Assembly (NCBI GenBank): GCA_027488845.1
Contig: JAIYBC010000052.1
Span: forward strand, 79,941-143,940
Source: Verrucomicrobiales bacterium
GTDB taxonomy: Bacteria > Verrucomicrobiota > Verrucomicrobiia > Limisphaerales > UBA9464
Length of the DNA: 64,000 nucleotides
Direction of reading: 5' to 3'
This document shows, one piece after another, positions 46,729 through 55,545 of the stretch. Each line of letters opens with the position of its first letter. The first letter of the stretch is position 1. The notes beneath the pieces are model-generated. The model was given only the letters and a program-made list of their open reading frames with translations, made no database searches and had not been told where the DNA came from. The translations under genes and the position numbers were made by a program.

Positions 46729-47363
46729 AAATTGCAATTCCATGTCTTGTTGTATCAGCGCTGCCATTACTAGGTGGAGATTTTGTAAACCTAGGCTTTG
46801 ACGCACCCGACCTTACCGGCTCGTTGAGGCCGATTGATCCGACTCGGCCCGATGGTCCGTTTTCTGGTGCAGCGAGCCAGATACTCCGAGGCTGGACTCT
46901 TAGTTTGGACGGGCAGGTTCAGACGACGATTGCCTACAGTCCCTGGTCTGCGTCCGTCGGGCATCCTGGTGTTGCAGTTAGGAACTATCGCCCTGGAACA
47001 TTGGGGGTAAACTACTTAGACATAGATTCACCAAGTCTTCCATTGGGTCAACAAACGCGAATCTGGCAAGTGGGACGAATTCCGGAGACTGTCGTAGGGA
47101 TTGGATTCTCTGGGTCCGCGCTTGGAGATGTTGTGATCAATGGAGAAGTCGTAGGAACGACATACGATGGGCGCCGGCACCCAATAGATATTGCTCGGTA
47201 TGCTGGACAGGAAGTGACCTTGGAGTTCTTCTTTCGTGCTGGATCGGACGGCAGTTTTGACATTCTAGGTTTCACCCAAATCCCCGAGCCATCTGTATGG
47301 GCCTTGTTTGGCATCGGCGCGGCAACGTTGATTTGGGTGAGCCGCCACCATCGGCGGCCGTGA
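46725..47363 (+). CDS. PEP-CTERM sorting domain protein
   Basis: This 212-residue protein has an N-terminal signal peptide (MKIAIPCLVVSALPLLGG). It ends with the PEP-CTERM anchor IPEPSVWALFGIGAATLIW followed by VSRHHRRP, which exosortase recognises and cleaves. The middle is beta-rich and resembles other PEP-CTERM surface proteins (VVGIGFSGSALGDVVINGEVVGTTYDG). The 4-bp overlap with the giant secreted protein suggests both are made together for the cell surface. The required exosortase gene is not in the window. Confidence 0.88.
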   Translation: MKIAIPCLVVSALPLLGGDFVNLGFDAPDLTGSLRPIDPTRPDGPFSGAASQILRGWTLSLDGQVQTTIAYSPWSASVGHPGVAVRNYRPGTLGVNYLDIDSPSLPLGQQTRIWQVGRIPETVVGIGFSGSALGDVVINGEVVGTTYDGRRHPIDIARYAGQEVTLEFFFRAGSDGSFDILGFTQIPEPSVWALFGIGAATLIWVSRHHRRP

Positions 47364-47626
47364 AGATCATTCCCGCCATCTTGCTCGGCTCAATGCTGCG
47401 GCTACTGGGTAGGAACCCTTTTCACCTGGGCTCGGTTTGAATCACGAGCGGCTGAAACTTCAGGGAATCAGCCGATTTGACTGGTTTGAGGATTGCTACC
47501 ACACAGGATTCAATAATCCACAAGGCCATCGCTTATGGACAACCATGCCTTTCAAAGACTTACTCCATCCCCAAGGGGCAGCAGCTATTTTGGCTACCCC
47601 CCAATAGGACTGCGAACTCAAGAACT

Positions 47627-48652
47627 ATGACTTTGGATTTTCGAGTGACGGGAATGTCCGTCGAAGTTCAGGAAAAGCATCGAAGCGAATGGCAACCCAT
47701 TCTGATGCAACTGGCATCTTCGATTGGCGTCCCCTCTGACGGAATTGGGCGCGTTCTCGTCACGGACGAGGAGAACTACGGCTCGGCCATCAACGAACTA
47801 AGCTTTGAGGAAGGATTTACGAATGCAAACTGACTGATTGGCATTGGAAAGACCTTGCCGCGGTTTACGCCAAATTGTCGTCCTGTCTCCGACTTGGTAG
47901 TGCGGGTTGAAGGACTAGCGATTCTGGTTGGTGCGACGACCGGAGGCGTCCGCTTAAATGAGTTGAGTCCAGATCTTCAGATGCTTAGCTATGTAGTTTC
48001 CCATGAATTTGGCCACTCCCGGGACTATTTCGAGCGCCCCAAAGGCATTGATTCAACTCGGAAGCTAGTCAATGGGTTCAAGATCAGCACTTGGGCTGAA
48101 GTAAACTCGGCGATTGCTTTTTCCGAGTACGCCGCCTGCGTCTTCTCTGCCGAGTACGTATCCGAGGCGCTGATGCGATACCAATTTGATTCGGATTCAG
48201 AATCAATCGAAAGATTACTTGTCGAGATTCATGATCGCCGCCGTGCCTACACCAATGACTCCGAACTCTACGAACTCGCTACCAAAACCTGCATGGAGTT
48301 CTGGTTTGTGATCATTCAGGCCGCGAAGCTTTTTGGCCAACGGCGTGGCAATCCCGCTCTAAGAGCAGTTTCCTTAGACTGGAGTAAATGGCTGCCCGGC
48401 ATTGCGTTCGATCTGTTACCGAACCTTGAGTTGGCTCTGGTCGCCGCATGGGAGCGGTACCCGGATTGCGCTTCCGATTTCCTTCGCGAGTGCCGGTTTA
48501 CATGGAATCTCATTGCACAAGCCGAGGGATTCCAATTTGAAGAGGGGGACGATGGTGACGGAGTGTTTTTCAGTAGATACACGTTGAGCGACATAGCGAG
48601 GGGCTTCCCTATGCCGGCTCGGCATCAAAGGGGGACTCCCTACTTCCTATGA
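47627..48652 (+). pseudogene. Putative zinc metallopeptidase interrupted by an in-frame TGA
   Basis: Two parts in the same reading frame flank a TGA at 47831-47833. Before it lies RVLVTDEENYGSAINELSFEEG. After it comes LIGIGKTLPRF, then LVVRVEGLAILVGATTGG and SYVVSHEFGHSRDYFERP with the zinc motif HEFGH. The sense of both parts joins well across the TGA, so a single ancestral gene with a nonsense mutation (or a sequencing error) is likely. The second part alone could start at TTG 47855 and give 265 residues with the HEFGH motif intact. It overlaps the RuvC-like gene tail to tail by 44 bp. Confidence 0.6.
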
Positions 48653-49163
48653 AAGCGGGTGGGTTTGACGACCGGAATGCCACAACCAAGGCTACCGCCA
48701 TGAAGATGTCCATGCGACTGTCTTCACTTTGCCACGCTTTTCGTTTCGGAGGCAGGCGTTGGCTCAATTCTTCGGGAAACCGTTCGGCAAGAACTTGCGC
48801 CAATTCATATCTGGTTCCAACTCCGTCGTTGAAGAAGAACTTCCGAATCCGTTTATGTGAAAGCAGCACAACCTGGACATTGAGGTTTGATGCCAAAGTT
48901 TTCGACCGGAGTCCAAGGGACTGAATTCGAGCAGACCGTCGGGAGTTTTTCCCTCTCATGTCTTCCATGAGTAACGTGTCAGGCCGGTAATGAGTGATCA
49001 GCTCTTTAATCTTTTTTAGACTGCGCCGATTCTTGTCTTCTTGAACGGATTTGACGCCCCAGTCTACAAGCGTTTCCTGCCCTTCGGAAACGGCGAATCC
49101 AAACCCACGTGAAGAGAGTGAAATAGCCAGTATTCGAGCGTTTCGAATTCGGTTTGTCTTCAT
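48609..49163 (-). CDS. RuvC/RNase H-fold protein
   Basis: This 184-residue protein has the RuvC-like order: strand 1 ARILAISLSSRGFGFAVSEG, then DTLLMEDMRGKNSRRS with the conserved Glu, a basic helix around KRIRKFFF, and the final acidic helix SEDSRMDIFMAVALVVAF. The first catalytic Asp expected in strand 1 is Ser here, so activity is uncertain. It follows an HTH gene with a 4-bp overlap. Similar HTH + RuvC-like pairs occur on mobile elements; the role is not known. Confidence 0.7.
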   Translation of the reverse strand: MKTNRIRNARILAISLSSRGFGFAVSEGQETLVDWGVKSVQEDKNRRSLKKIKELITHYRPDTLLMEDMRGKNSRRSARIQSLGLRSKTLASNLNVQVVLLSHKRIRKFFFNDGVGTRYELAQVLAERFPEELSQRLPPKRKAWQSEDSRMDIFMAVALVVAFRSSNPPAFIGSRESPFDAEPA

Positions 49164-49519
49164 AGAGAGTTTGGTGATCGATAATCGATGCGATCCGCGA
49201 GGATGGACAACGTTTGGTGCCGTTTTGGCGAGTGTTGTGATGGTTCTAGGCTCTCACTTTTGGTGGCCAATAGCCTCGCGCGAACGGCTATTTCCTGTTC
49301 CACCTCGACGTAAAGTCCGCTGAAGAGTTCGCTGACTGACCGTCGATAGATAACCTCGTAGGCGAGAGCTGTCTTCAGTCCGGGCTCACGCACGAAACGC
49401 TCATGGCGAGAGATCTTGGCACCGCTCAAAGTGTCCAAGAGGAAAGCCACATCCTCTTGGGAAAGGTCGAGGCGCTTTCGGTTTGATAACAAATAGTTTG
49501 GCAACAATGGTGAAGGCAT
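49160..49519 (-). CDS. XRE-like DNA-binding protein paired with RuvC-like gene
   Basis: This 119-residue protein begins MPSPLLPNYLLSNRKRLDLSQEDVAFLLDTLSGAKISRHE, a helix-turn-helix of the XRE class with the recognition helix at SGAKISRHERF. The second half is helical (AYEVIYRRSVSELFSGLYVEVEQEIAVRARLL). ATG 49519 is preferred because the HTH starts directly after it. It overlaps the downstream RuvC-like gene by 4 bp, so the two are translated together. It diverges from the recombinase cluster, making the 49520-49792 gap a likely shared promoter region. Confidence 0.75.
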   Translation of the reverse strand: MPSPLLPNYLLSNRKRLDLSQEDVAFLLDTLSGAKISRHERFVREPGLKTALAYEVIYRRSVSELFSGLYVEVEQEIAVRARLLATKSESLEPSQHSPKRHQTLSILADRIDYRSPNSL

Positions 49520-49792
49520 AAAATATATTTGAACTCGCAACGAGCTCTTGCCTTCAGCATATCGGATTACCCCACTCGTCCCAAAGACGTCAACTCTTGC
49601 CGTCATCGGCAAATACAAAATCACCGGGCCGTTGAAGCTTGGTTGTGGATAACATATTGGGGTGCAAATTTGGCTGCCTATCACAAGATTGCGTCAATCT
49701 TGGGTCAGGCGTTTGGACGGCAACGACTGTCTGTTGGAGTCGGCAAGTCCCGCCGTCTTTTTCAGTCCTCAGTGGCAGGTAAAGTGTTCGGT

Positions 49793-49963
49793 ATGAACGT
49801 TCCTGCCGAATCACTGAAAGAACTTCGACGCATCTGCGCCGAGATGCTTCCCCAAAACCTCACTGAAGCGGAGATACTTCAAATTTCCCAAAGAATCATC
49901 CGTTACCTGTGGCATTTGAATTCGCCGGATGGTGATGACGCCAATCGCTTTGACGTATTTTGA
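49793..49963 (+). CDS. Small helical protein upstream of serine recombinase
   Basis: This 56-residue protein reads MNVPAESLKELRRICAEML, then QNLTEAEILQISQRIIRYLWHL. The pattern resembles the short helical protein at 51769-52002 on the other strand (EEFKIICQAHFDCELSDEDVQESASRVIAFL). Both may be homologues encoded beside recombinases on mobile DNA. Function unknown. It ends 37 bp before the recombinase ATG. Confidence 0.55.
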   Translation: MNVPAESLKELRRICAEMLPQNLTEAEILQISQRIIRYLWHLNSPDGDDANRFDVF

Positions 49964-50000
49964 CGTGGCGTGCTAAACTCAAGTGTTTCCAAACATCTTC

Positions 50001-51866
50001 ATGCTATCCTATGTCATCTACAGCCGAAAATCGCAGGAGGATGATGATAAGCAGGTGCAGTCCATTCCCGACCAGGAAGCCGAGATGAACTCGGTGGCGA
50101 CGCGGACCAACCTGACCGTCATCGAATTCCTCAGCGAATCCAAGTCCGCCAAAGCACCAGGCCGGCCTGTTTTCGACGCGATGATGCAGCGAGTGGACCG
50201 GGGTGAGATCCGCGGGATTCTCTGCTGGAAGTTGGACCGCCTGGCGCGAAATCCGGTTGATGGCGGCCGAATCATCTGGGCGATCAAACAGCACGGTCTC
50301 GTAGTGCGGACTCCCCATCAGAGCTTCTCGCAGGCCGACGACAACCTGATCCTCATGTATATCGAGTTCGGCATGGCTCAAAAATATGTCGATGACCTCA
50401 GCCGAAACACGACGCGGGGCCTGACCTCTAAGGCGCAGAAGGGTTGGTACCCAAGCGTGGCCCCGACGGGTTACCTGAATTCCAAGACCGAGGAGCGGGG
50501 GCATCGGACAATCCTCCGCGACCCGGCGCGGTTTGACGCAGTGCGTCGCATGTGGGACCTCATGCTTGGCGGCCAGGTCAGCCCTACCCAGATTCAGCGA
50601 ATCGCAAATGACGAGTGGGGTTTCCGCACCCGCCAAACGCGACGAACTGGAGGCAAACCCCTGGCTCGGAGCACCATCTACAAAATCTTCAGTAATCCCT
50701 TCTATTGCGGGCGTTTCGAATATCCTCAGGGCAGCGGAACGTGGTATCGAGGAAATCACGAGCCGATGGTCACTGAGGCGGAGTTCAACGCGGTGCAGGT
50801 GAAACTCAAACAGGAAACGAACCCGAGACCACACAAGGAGTTCGCTTTGCCCTATCGGGGCCTTCTGAAATGCGGCGCCTGCGGATCCAGCATCACGGCT
50901 CACTTTAAGGAACAGGTGCGCTGCACAAGATGCCACTACAAGTCTTCGGTCAAAAACTCTCGGACCTGTGCCAAGTGTCACCTGCCGATGAGCGAAATGA
51001 AATCCCCGACCTTGCGGCGCTACGCCTACTACCACTGCACCCGTACTTTGAATCCTTCTTGTCGGCAAAAGTGCCTCTCGGCGGCGGCTCTTGAACGTCA
51101 GATCACTGAAAACCTGCCGGCTTACGGCTTATCGGCGGAACTCCAAGACTGGGGACTAGCGGTGATAGAGAAGCTCCGAGAACAGGAACTTGCGGGAGAG
51201 CAGCGCATTCTCAAAGAAAGGCAACAGGCCCTCAGACAATGCGTGCTCCGCCTGGAGAATTTGCTGAAGCTCAAAACAGCTCCCGAGAACTCCGATGGCA
51301 GTCTGCTTTCTGACGAAGAGTATCAGCAGCAACGGGCCGATCTGCTCGCGCTCAAGGCTCGGCTTTCGGCTAACGCGTCCGCGTTTCAGAATGAATTGGA
51401 AGCCAAGGCGCGCCTGAGCAAGGTCGCGTTGAAGGTCGTGACCACCATCGACCACGCCTCACGGCTGGGGGACGCAACGAAGAAAAAGGAAATCCTTAGC
51501 GCTTTGGGATTGAACCACGCGATTACGGACGGAAAGCTAGTAATCAAGCCGGAGTTTCCGTTTTCTGAGCTTCCTCGAGCGGACAACCTGGAGCCCCGTG
51601 ATTGCTGGCCGATTGAACCGATTAATCCTCAGGATTCACAAGGGCGGGAGGGCCGTTTGGTCCCCTCACGTCCACGACAGGAGCCCCGCATGGACGAAGA
51701 CCGAACCAAGTTGCTCGAGGTTGCCTTGAGATCCATCTGGAAAAAGATGGATCCAACTTCACCACTGTTTAGTCGGTATCCGTTTTTGGCTGGAGCACCG
51801 GTTGTTCCGACTTTTCCACGAGGATGTACTCGGAAACGATTCCTCCAGAGACTTTCCGAACCTTAG
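50001..51866 (+). CDS. Large serine recombinase (integrase)
   Basis: This 621-residue enzyme has the resolvase catalytic domain with the active-site Ser in YVIYSRKSQEDDDKQ, followed by GRPVFDAMMQRVDRGEIRGILCWKLDRLARN. The recombinase domain follows (APTGYLN to STIYKIFSNPFYCGRFEYPQGSG), then a zinc ribbon with at least eight cysteines (CGACGSS; CTRCHYKS; CAKCHLP; CTRTLNPSC). A coiled coil lies around 390-490. The last 60 residues (EDRTKLLEVALRSIWKKMDP then SRYPFLAG) form an extra module that recurs as a separate small gene at 52410. The ATG 50001 fits the catalytic start. This is probably the integrase of the mobile element. Confidence 0.93.
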   Translation: MLSYVIYSRKSQEDDDKQVQSIPDQEAEMNSVATRTNLTVIEFLSESKSAKAPGRPVFDAMMQRVDRGEIRGILCWKLDRLARNPVDGGRIIWAIKQHGLVVRTPHQSFSQADDNLILMYIEFGMAQKYVDDLSRNTTRGLTSKAQKGWYPSVAPTGYLNSKTEERGHRTILRDPARFDAVRRMWDLMLGGQVSPTQIQRIANDEWGFRTRQTRRTGGKPLARSTIYKIFSNPFYCGRFEYPQGSGTWYRGNHEPMVTEAEFNAVQVKLKQETNPRPHKEFALPYRGLLKCGACGSSITAHFKEQVRCTRCHYKSSVKNSRTCAKCHLPMSEMKSPTLRRYAYYHCTRTLNPSCRQKCLSAAALERQITENLPAYGLSAELQDWGLAVIEKLREQELAGEQRILKERQQALRQCVLRLENLLKLKTAPENSDGSLLSDEEYQQQRADLLALKARLSANASAFQNELEAKARLSKVALKVVTTIDHASRLGDATKKKEILSALGLNHAITDGKLVIKPEFPFSELPRADNLEPRDCWPIEPINPQDSQGREGRLVPSRPRQEPRMDEDRTKLLEVALRSIWKKMDPTSPLFSRYPFLAGAPVVPTFPRGCTRKRFLQRLSEP

Positions 51867-52002
51867 TCGGTACAGGTTCGGATGCCCGAAGGAAGGCGAT
51901 CACTCGTGAAGCAGATTCTTGTACATCCTCATCCGATAGCTCGCAATCAAAGTGTGCCTGACAAATTATTTTAAACTCTTCTTGCGCTTCTTGTGGGATC
52001 AT
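51769..52002 (-). CDS. Small helical protein, possible regulator
   Basis: This 77-residue protein begins MIPQEAQEEFKIICQAHFDCELSDEDVQESASRVIAFLRAS. It has the same helical pattern as the 56-residue protein at 49793. It overlaps the recombinase 3' end by 98 bp on the opposite strand and diverges from the HTH gene at 52102. Function unknown. Confidence 0.6.
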   Translation of the reverse strand: MIPQEAQEEFKIICQAHFDCELSDEDVQESASRVIAFLRASEPVPTKVRKVSGGIVSEYILVEKSEQPVLQPKTDTD

Positions 52003-52101
52003 AGATCCACCCAATCAGCAATCTCTTCTGACAGTGAGGTTGCCTCACGCGGCAAGAACTCCATCCTTCTTTACCCTAGTCTCGTTACTTACCATTGCTT
52101 C
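52003..52101. promoter_or_regulatory. Divergent promoter region
   Basis: This 99-bp gap separates two divergent small genes, one of which encodes an HTH regulator. It probably holds both promoters; I could not assign -35 and -10 boxes with confidence. Confidence 0.35.
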
Positions 52102-52383
52102 ATGACTTCAAAACAACCCATTCCCAACATGCTTCGTTTCTATCGCAAGCGATCCAATCTACTTCAGTCAGACGTAGCTCTGAAATTGAGCTTAACTAGC
52201 ACTGACCGTATCTCTCATTGGGAGAAGGGGCAAGCGTACCCGAGCGTAGTCAATCTATTTAAGCTTGCGGCGATTTACCAGGTACTACCCCACAACCTGT
52301 ATCCAGACCTTGCCCGCTCAATTCTTGGAGAAACCGATGACGAATCGACGGGTGCCTCTACCAAAGCTGAAATCTTGGTCTGA
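52102..52383 (+). CDS. XRE-family transcriptional regulator
   Basis: This 93-residue protein has one HTH: MLRFYRKRSNLLQSDVALKL with recognition region SLTSTDRISHWEKGQAYPS, then LAAIYQVLPHNLYPDL. It is probably the regulator of the neighbouring small genes and possibly of the recombinase. A perfect inverted repeat lies immediately downstream at 52391-52408. Confidence 0.8.
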   Translation: MTSKQPIPNMLRFYRKRSNLLQSDVALKLSLTSTDRISHWEKGQAYPSVVNLFKLAAIYQVLPHNLYPDLARSILGETDDESTGASTKAEILV

Positions 52384-52390
52384 GAGCAGA

Positions 52391-52408
52391 TTTGTTATTT
52401 ATAACAAA
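52391..52408. promoter_or_regulatory. Perfect inverted repeat, possible operator
   Basis: TTTGTTAT-TT-ATAACAAA has two perfect 8-bp arms. It lies between the HTH gene stop and the next ATG at 52410, too short and AT-rich for a strong terminator, so an operator for the HTH protein is plausible. Confidence 0.45.
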
Positions 52409-52409
52409 T

Positions 52410-52598
52410 ATGGAGCCGGGCGTGAAGGAAGATCGAACCGCGATGCTGAAAGCGGCGCTCGAAACCATATGGGAGAAGGCCGATCCGAGCTCGCCTGCCT
52501 TTCAACGGTATCCCTTCGTTAAAGGTTGTACAGGAACTCCAGGCTATCCCCGCGGCGGATTTCGCCGAATACGATTACCGAGAAATCGAGGCGTCTGA
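52410..52598 (+). CDS. Small protein homologous to the recombinase C-terminal tail
   Basis: This 62-residue protein reads VKEDRTAMLKAALETIWEKADP then SSPAFQRYPFVKG and GYPRGGFRR. It aligns with the last 60 residues of the recombinase (MDEDRTKLLEVALRSIWKKM then TSPLFSRYPFLAG and FPRG). The two are clearly paralogous. Its role is unknown; it might act as a partner or competitor of the recombinase tail. Confidence 0.65.
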   Translation: MEPGVKEDRTAMLKAALETIWEKADPSSPAFQRYPFVKGCTGTPGYPRGGFRRIRLPRNRGV

Positions 52599-52889
52599 TA
52601 TCACTGGGACCTTGTGAAGGACGGTCGAAAAGTGCGGCGAGGGTCACGGATGTGACGGGGACCCAGAACGGGACATACCTCGAACTTGGGATCGGATTCT
52701 CGAAGAACTGAATAGGATAAACAATAGGGGTGAGCTGCAGAACATGTCGATTACGTCTGGTTTTTGCGTAACAAAAGGGAAGTCGAGATTAGGTTGAACA
52801 TCTAAGGCGCAACCATCAAGTTGATGGAGCGATGAAAGCGGCCGGTATTGCCAAACAAACTATCCCTGTCAACTGTAGAAGCTGTATCA

Positions 52890-53939
52890 TCATGTCACAA
52901 ACGCAACGCTATATCGTGCTCTGGTTACGGCGACGTATAGTTTTGAAATATCGCCAGCGTCTTTGATGTTCGATGACGCTAAATACGACTTCATCTTCGC
53001 AGTTGGAAAAATTAGAACTCTTGTATAGCTTCTACCCTTTGATTGACCAATATTTATCGCTGGTAGGCCCAGCGTATCGCTGTCCTTGTTCCATCTGAGC
53101 ACAACCGGTTGATAGTCAAGATAGTACTGTTTTGCGGCATCAGCTTTGATTTTAAAAACGCCATCGTGCCCAGTTTTTACTTCGTTCATTGAAACGGTTT
53201 TTCGAAAATCTGGAAACAGCTTGTCAGCAAAATCGCAGATTTCCTGATTGCAACGGTAGCACTCATTTTTTTCGATTATGCTGATGACACCTGATTTATT
53301 ATGACCCTTGATCCATTCTAGAATGCCTGATCTCTTAAATCTCTTATTTTTACCGGAATTGTTGGTACTGTAGGTTCCCTGTCTGGGATCTCCTACGGCT
53401 GTTACGGGGAGGGTGGATCTAAAGATCTTCTCGAGGAAATTAAAATCATAGCCCGCTAGATCCTGCATCTCATCTATAAATAGTTGATCATACGTCTTTT
53501 CAAGGCGCTTAATCACCGCACCTCCTGTGTTCTCGTCGCTTACACAAACGAAATCGGAAACGCGGTCCCGATAAATTAAGCCGCTTCTTGGGAAAAAATA
53601 TTCATCAATGTTGCTCTTTGAAGTGAACTTTGCTCTTTGATTCAAATTCTCAAACAAGATTGAATCAATCCGCGTACGACTTGTTACCATACTCTGATAT
53701 GGCCGCACACCATCCTGAAGCAGAAAACTAAACCAAGATAGCAGTTTAATGTTTGAGGGAACATGGCCGCATCGTTCAATAATATAAGATCTGATCTGGT
53801 CAATGTTTTCATTGGTATATGTGGTTATAAGGACCCGCTTCCCAATCAAGGCCATAGCTTCCTCGACCACCATGGTGGTTTTCCGAGCACCAGCGCTCGC
53901 TACTACCACCCTATTTTTGACTGACAGCGTCTTGGACAT
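52890..53939 (-). CDS. gajB: UvrD-like helicase, GajB-like (Gabija)
   Basis: This 349-residue helicase has the phosphate-binding motif VVASAGARKTTMVVEEA, where Arg replaces the usual Gly before Lys. It also has the motif II LFIDEMQDLAGYDF, motif III AVGDPRQGTYSTNN and the final motif YVAVTRARYSVAFV. It is shorter than typical GajB (about 490 residues). The start is not certain: ATG at 53939, 53957 or 53972 are all in frame and overlap the OLD gene. It follows the OLD nuclease gene, the defining pair of Gabija and class 2 OLD systems. It probably acts with it on phage DNA ends. AT-rich compared with the chromosome. Confidence 0.82.
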   Translation of the reverse strand: MSKTLSVKNRVVVASAGARKTTMVVEEAMALIGKRVLITTYTNENIDQIRSYIIERCGHVPSNIKLLSWFSFLLQDGVRPYQSMVTSRTRIDSILFENLNQRAKFTSKSNIDEYFFPRSGLIYRDRVSDFVCVSDENTGGAVIKRLEKTYDQLFIDEMQDLAGYDFNFLEKIFRSTLPVTAVGDPRQGTYSTNNSGKNKRFKRSGILEWIKGHNKSGVISIIEKNECYRCNQEICDFADKLFPDFRKTVSMNEVKTGHDGVFKIKADAAKQYYLDYQPVVLRWNKDSDTLGLPAINIGQSKGRSYTRVLIFPTAKMKSYLASSNIKDAGDISKLYVAVTRARYSVAFVT

Positions 53940-55512
53940 ATTTCGGGAAGTTGACATTTTCAGTTGTCTCAAAAATTGCTAATGCGCATTCGGTCTTATT
54001 GGCAATCATATACTCCACGAGCTCCGATTTGGTCTTGGACCCCGTGCCAAAAATCCTATTCAAGACGGCGGGGGTATTCACATTAGCAATATGTAGCTCC
54101 AAAGTAGTCAATTGGTCGTCCTTATCATAAAACACTTTAATTGACGCAGTTCCCGCATATGAAGAATACTTCTTTTCGATTTTGTTTTTGTGATCACCGT
54201 CGTTGTCGGTCAGCACGGAGACTGAATTCGATAGTAGTTTCGCAATATCGAGGAATCGCGCGAAGGAAAGGCCTCTGACACCGATGACGTCTACGCCGGC
54301 TTCGATTGGCAACTTTCCGTGCATGACTAGAAATGCCTTTTGAACGACTAGCTCATCGGATGGCCCCTCCACAAGGATCGCCTTCTTTGCCAAGATCAGG
54401 CGTAATGTGTCATATCCCGAGAGTTTCTTGAAGTAGTCTTGTGTTTGTGCGGGCAATCCGCCCAAACTAGATTGCCTTCCGCCGTGAAGTAGAAATACAT
54501 TTTTGATGCCAAGCTTGTTCAATACATAAGCGCTATGAGTGACAATTACGATCTGTTTGTCAGCACATTTCTCGCGAATCCTTTTTATTAGAATACACAT
54601 CGAGGAGAATGATAAATGATTCTCCGGTTCCTCAATAAGAATAATGTTTGACTCCTTCGCTTGCCGTTCGAGTGCAAGCATTATTTTTAAGGCGCTTTGT
54701 TCTCCTTTGCCAACGAACTGGAATGGTAAATCATCTAGATGCGGAATTAGCGAGTTTTCCCAATTGGATTTCTGAGACGTATCGATTGATATCGCCAGCC
54801 TTTTGTCGGTGATCGTCCCTTGTTTTTGGGTTAGTTTTGAATTGATTTCTGCAATCGCGGTTTCGCCGGAAAACTGTTCCTTAAGTTTCCTGTAAGCAAT
54901 AGCTAGAGAAACCTTCTCTTTAGAATCGAGACTCCCGCTGATTATATCTTGGAGAAAAAAATCGGTGCCGCTTTGCAAGCGGATGGTCGTAGCGTCAATA
55001 TTTGAAACCGCGATTGGTAGACTTCTTTGCGAAATCGCGTTGTTGGCAAACGAAAACCATTGAACCTTGTAGTATTCGGTTGGGACCCCTTTTACCTGTG
55101 CCGGAATATCTAGCAGTTTTGCGTATTCGTCGGCATAATCGTCGTCGAAACATATAATCAGCTTTAATCCGACGGCGTCTAACTTTTGAGAATTGTTGCT
55201 GCCCCGTAGATATTGCACCTCGGCCGATTCCTTGAGGAATATCTCGATACTGATTTCCGGCGGCAGGACCTTCCTTCCAGCCGCAACGTCTTCTAGGTAT
55301 ACTTCAACGGACTTCTTATTGAACAGATGGGATGAAAGTTCATACTCAACTGCCCTTCCGTGAATTCTTTTTGTTAAACCTAATGCGATAGCTTCAAGGA
55401 TTGTGGATTTGCCCGCCTCATTATCGCCAACGACGATATTTAAATCCTCGTTAAGAATGAGTGTAAAAGATTGAAAAATCTTAAAATTCTTAATGTGAAG
55501 TTGATTTATCAT
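53911..55512 (-). CDS. gajA: OLD-family ATPase/TOPRIM nuclease, GajA-like (Gabija)
   Basis: This 533-residue protein has an ABC-type ATPase with Walker A GDNEAGKST at 29-37, a signature-like FVGKGEQSALKIMLAL, Walker B NIILIEEPENHLS and switch His in VTHSAYV. A TOPRIM nuclease follows, with ILVEGPSDELVVQ and VLTDNDGDHKN. This is the OLD architecture; with an adjacent UvrD helicase it matches GajA of Gabija, a DNA-cleaving phage defence. It starts 33 bp after the CD-NTase gene on the same strand, which suggests one transcript with the CBASS genes. Confidence 0.9.
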   Translation of the reverse strand: MINQLHIKNFKIFQSFTLILNEDLNIVVGDNEAGKSTILEAIALGLTKRIHGRAVEYELSSHLFNKKSVEVYLEDVAAGRKVLPPEISIEIFLKESAEVQYLRGSNNSQKLDAVGLKLIICFDDDYADEYAKLLDIPAQVKGVPTEYYKVQWFSFANNAISQRSLPIAVSNIDATTIRLQSGTDFFLQDIISGSLDSKEKVSLAIAYRKLKEQFSGETAIAEINSKLTQKQGTITDKRLAISIDTSQKSNWENSLIPHLDDLPFQFVGKGEQSALKIMLALERQAKESNIILIEEPENHLSFSSMCILIKRIREKCADKQIVIVTHSAYVLNKLGIKNVFLLHGGRQSSLGGLPAQTQDYFKKLSGYDTLRLILAKKAILVEGPSDELVVQKAFLVMHGKLPIEAGVDVIGVRGLSFARFLDIAKLLSNSVSVLTDNDGDHKNKIEKKYSSYAGTASIKVFYDKDDQLTTLELHIANVNTPAVLNRIFGTGSKTKSELVEYMIANKTECALAIFETTENVNFPKYVQDAVSQK

Positions 55513-55545
55513 GCTCTGCGGTAGATTTGGACCTCTGTCGGTGTA

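Noticed and set aside
52599..52889. Possible small gene between the recombinase-tail gene and the helicase
   Set aside because: Only short frames without ribosome sites or domains; treated as intergenic.
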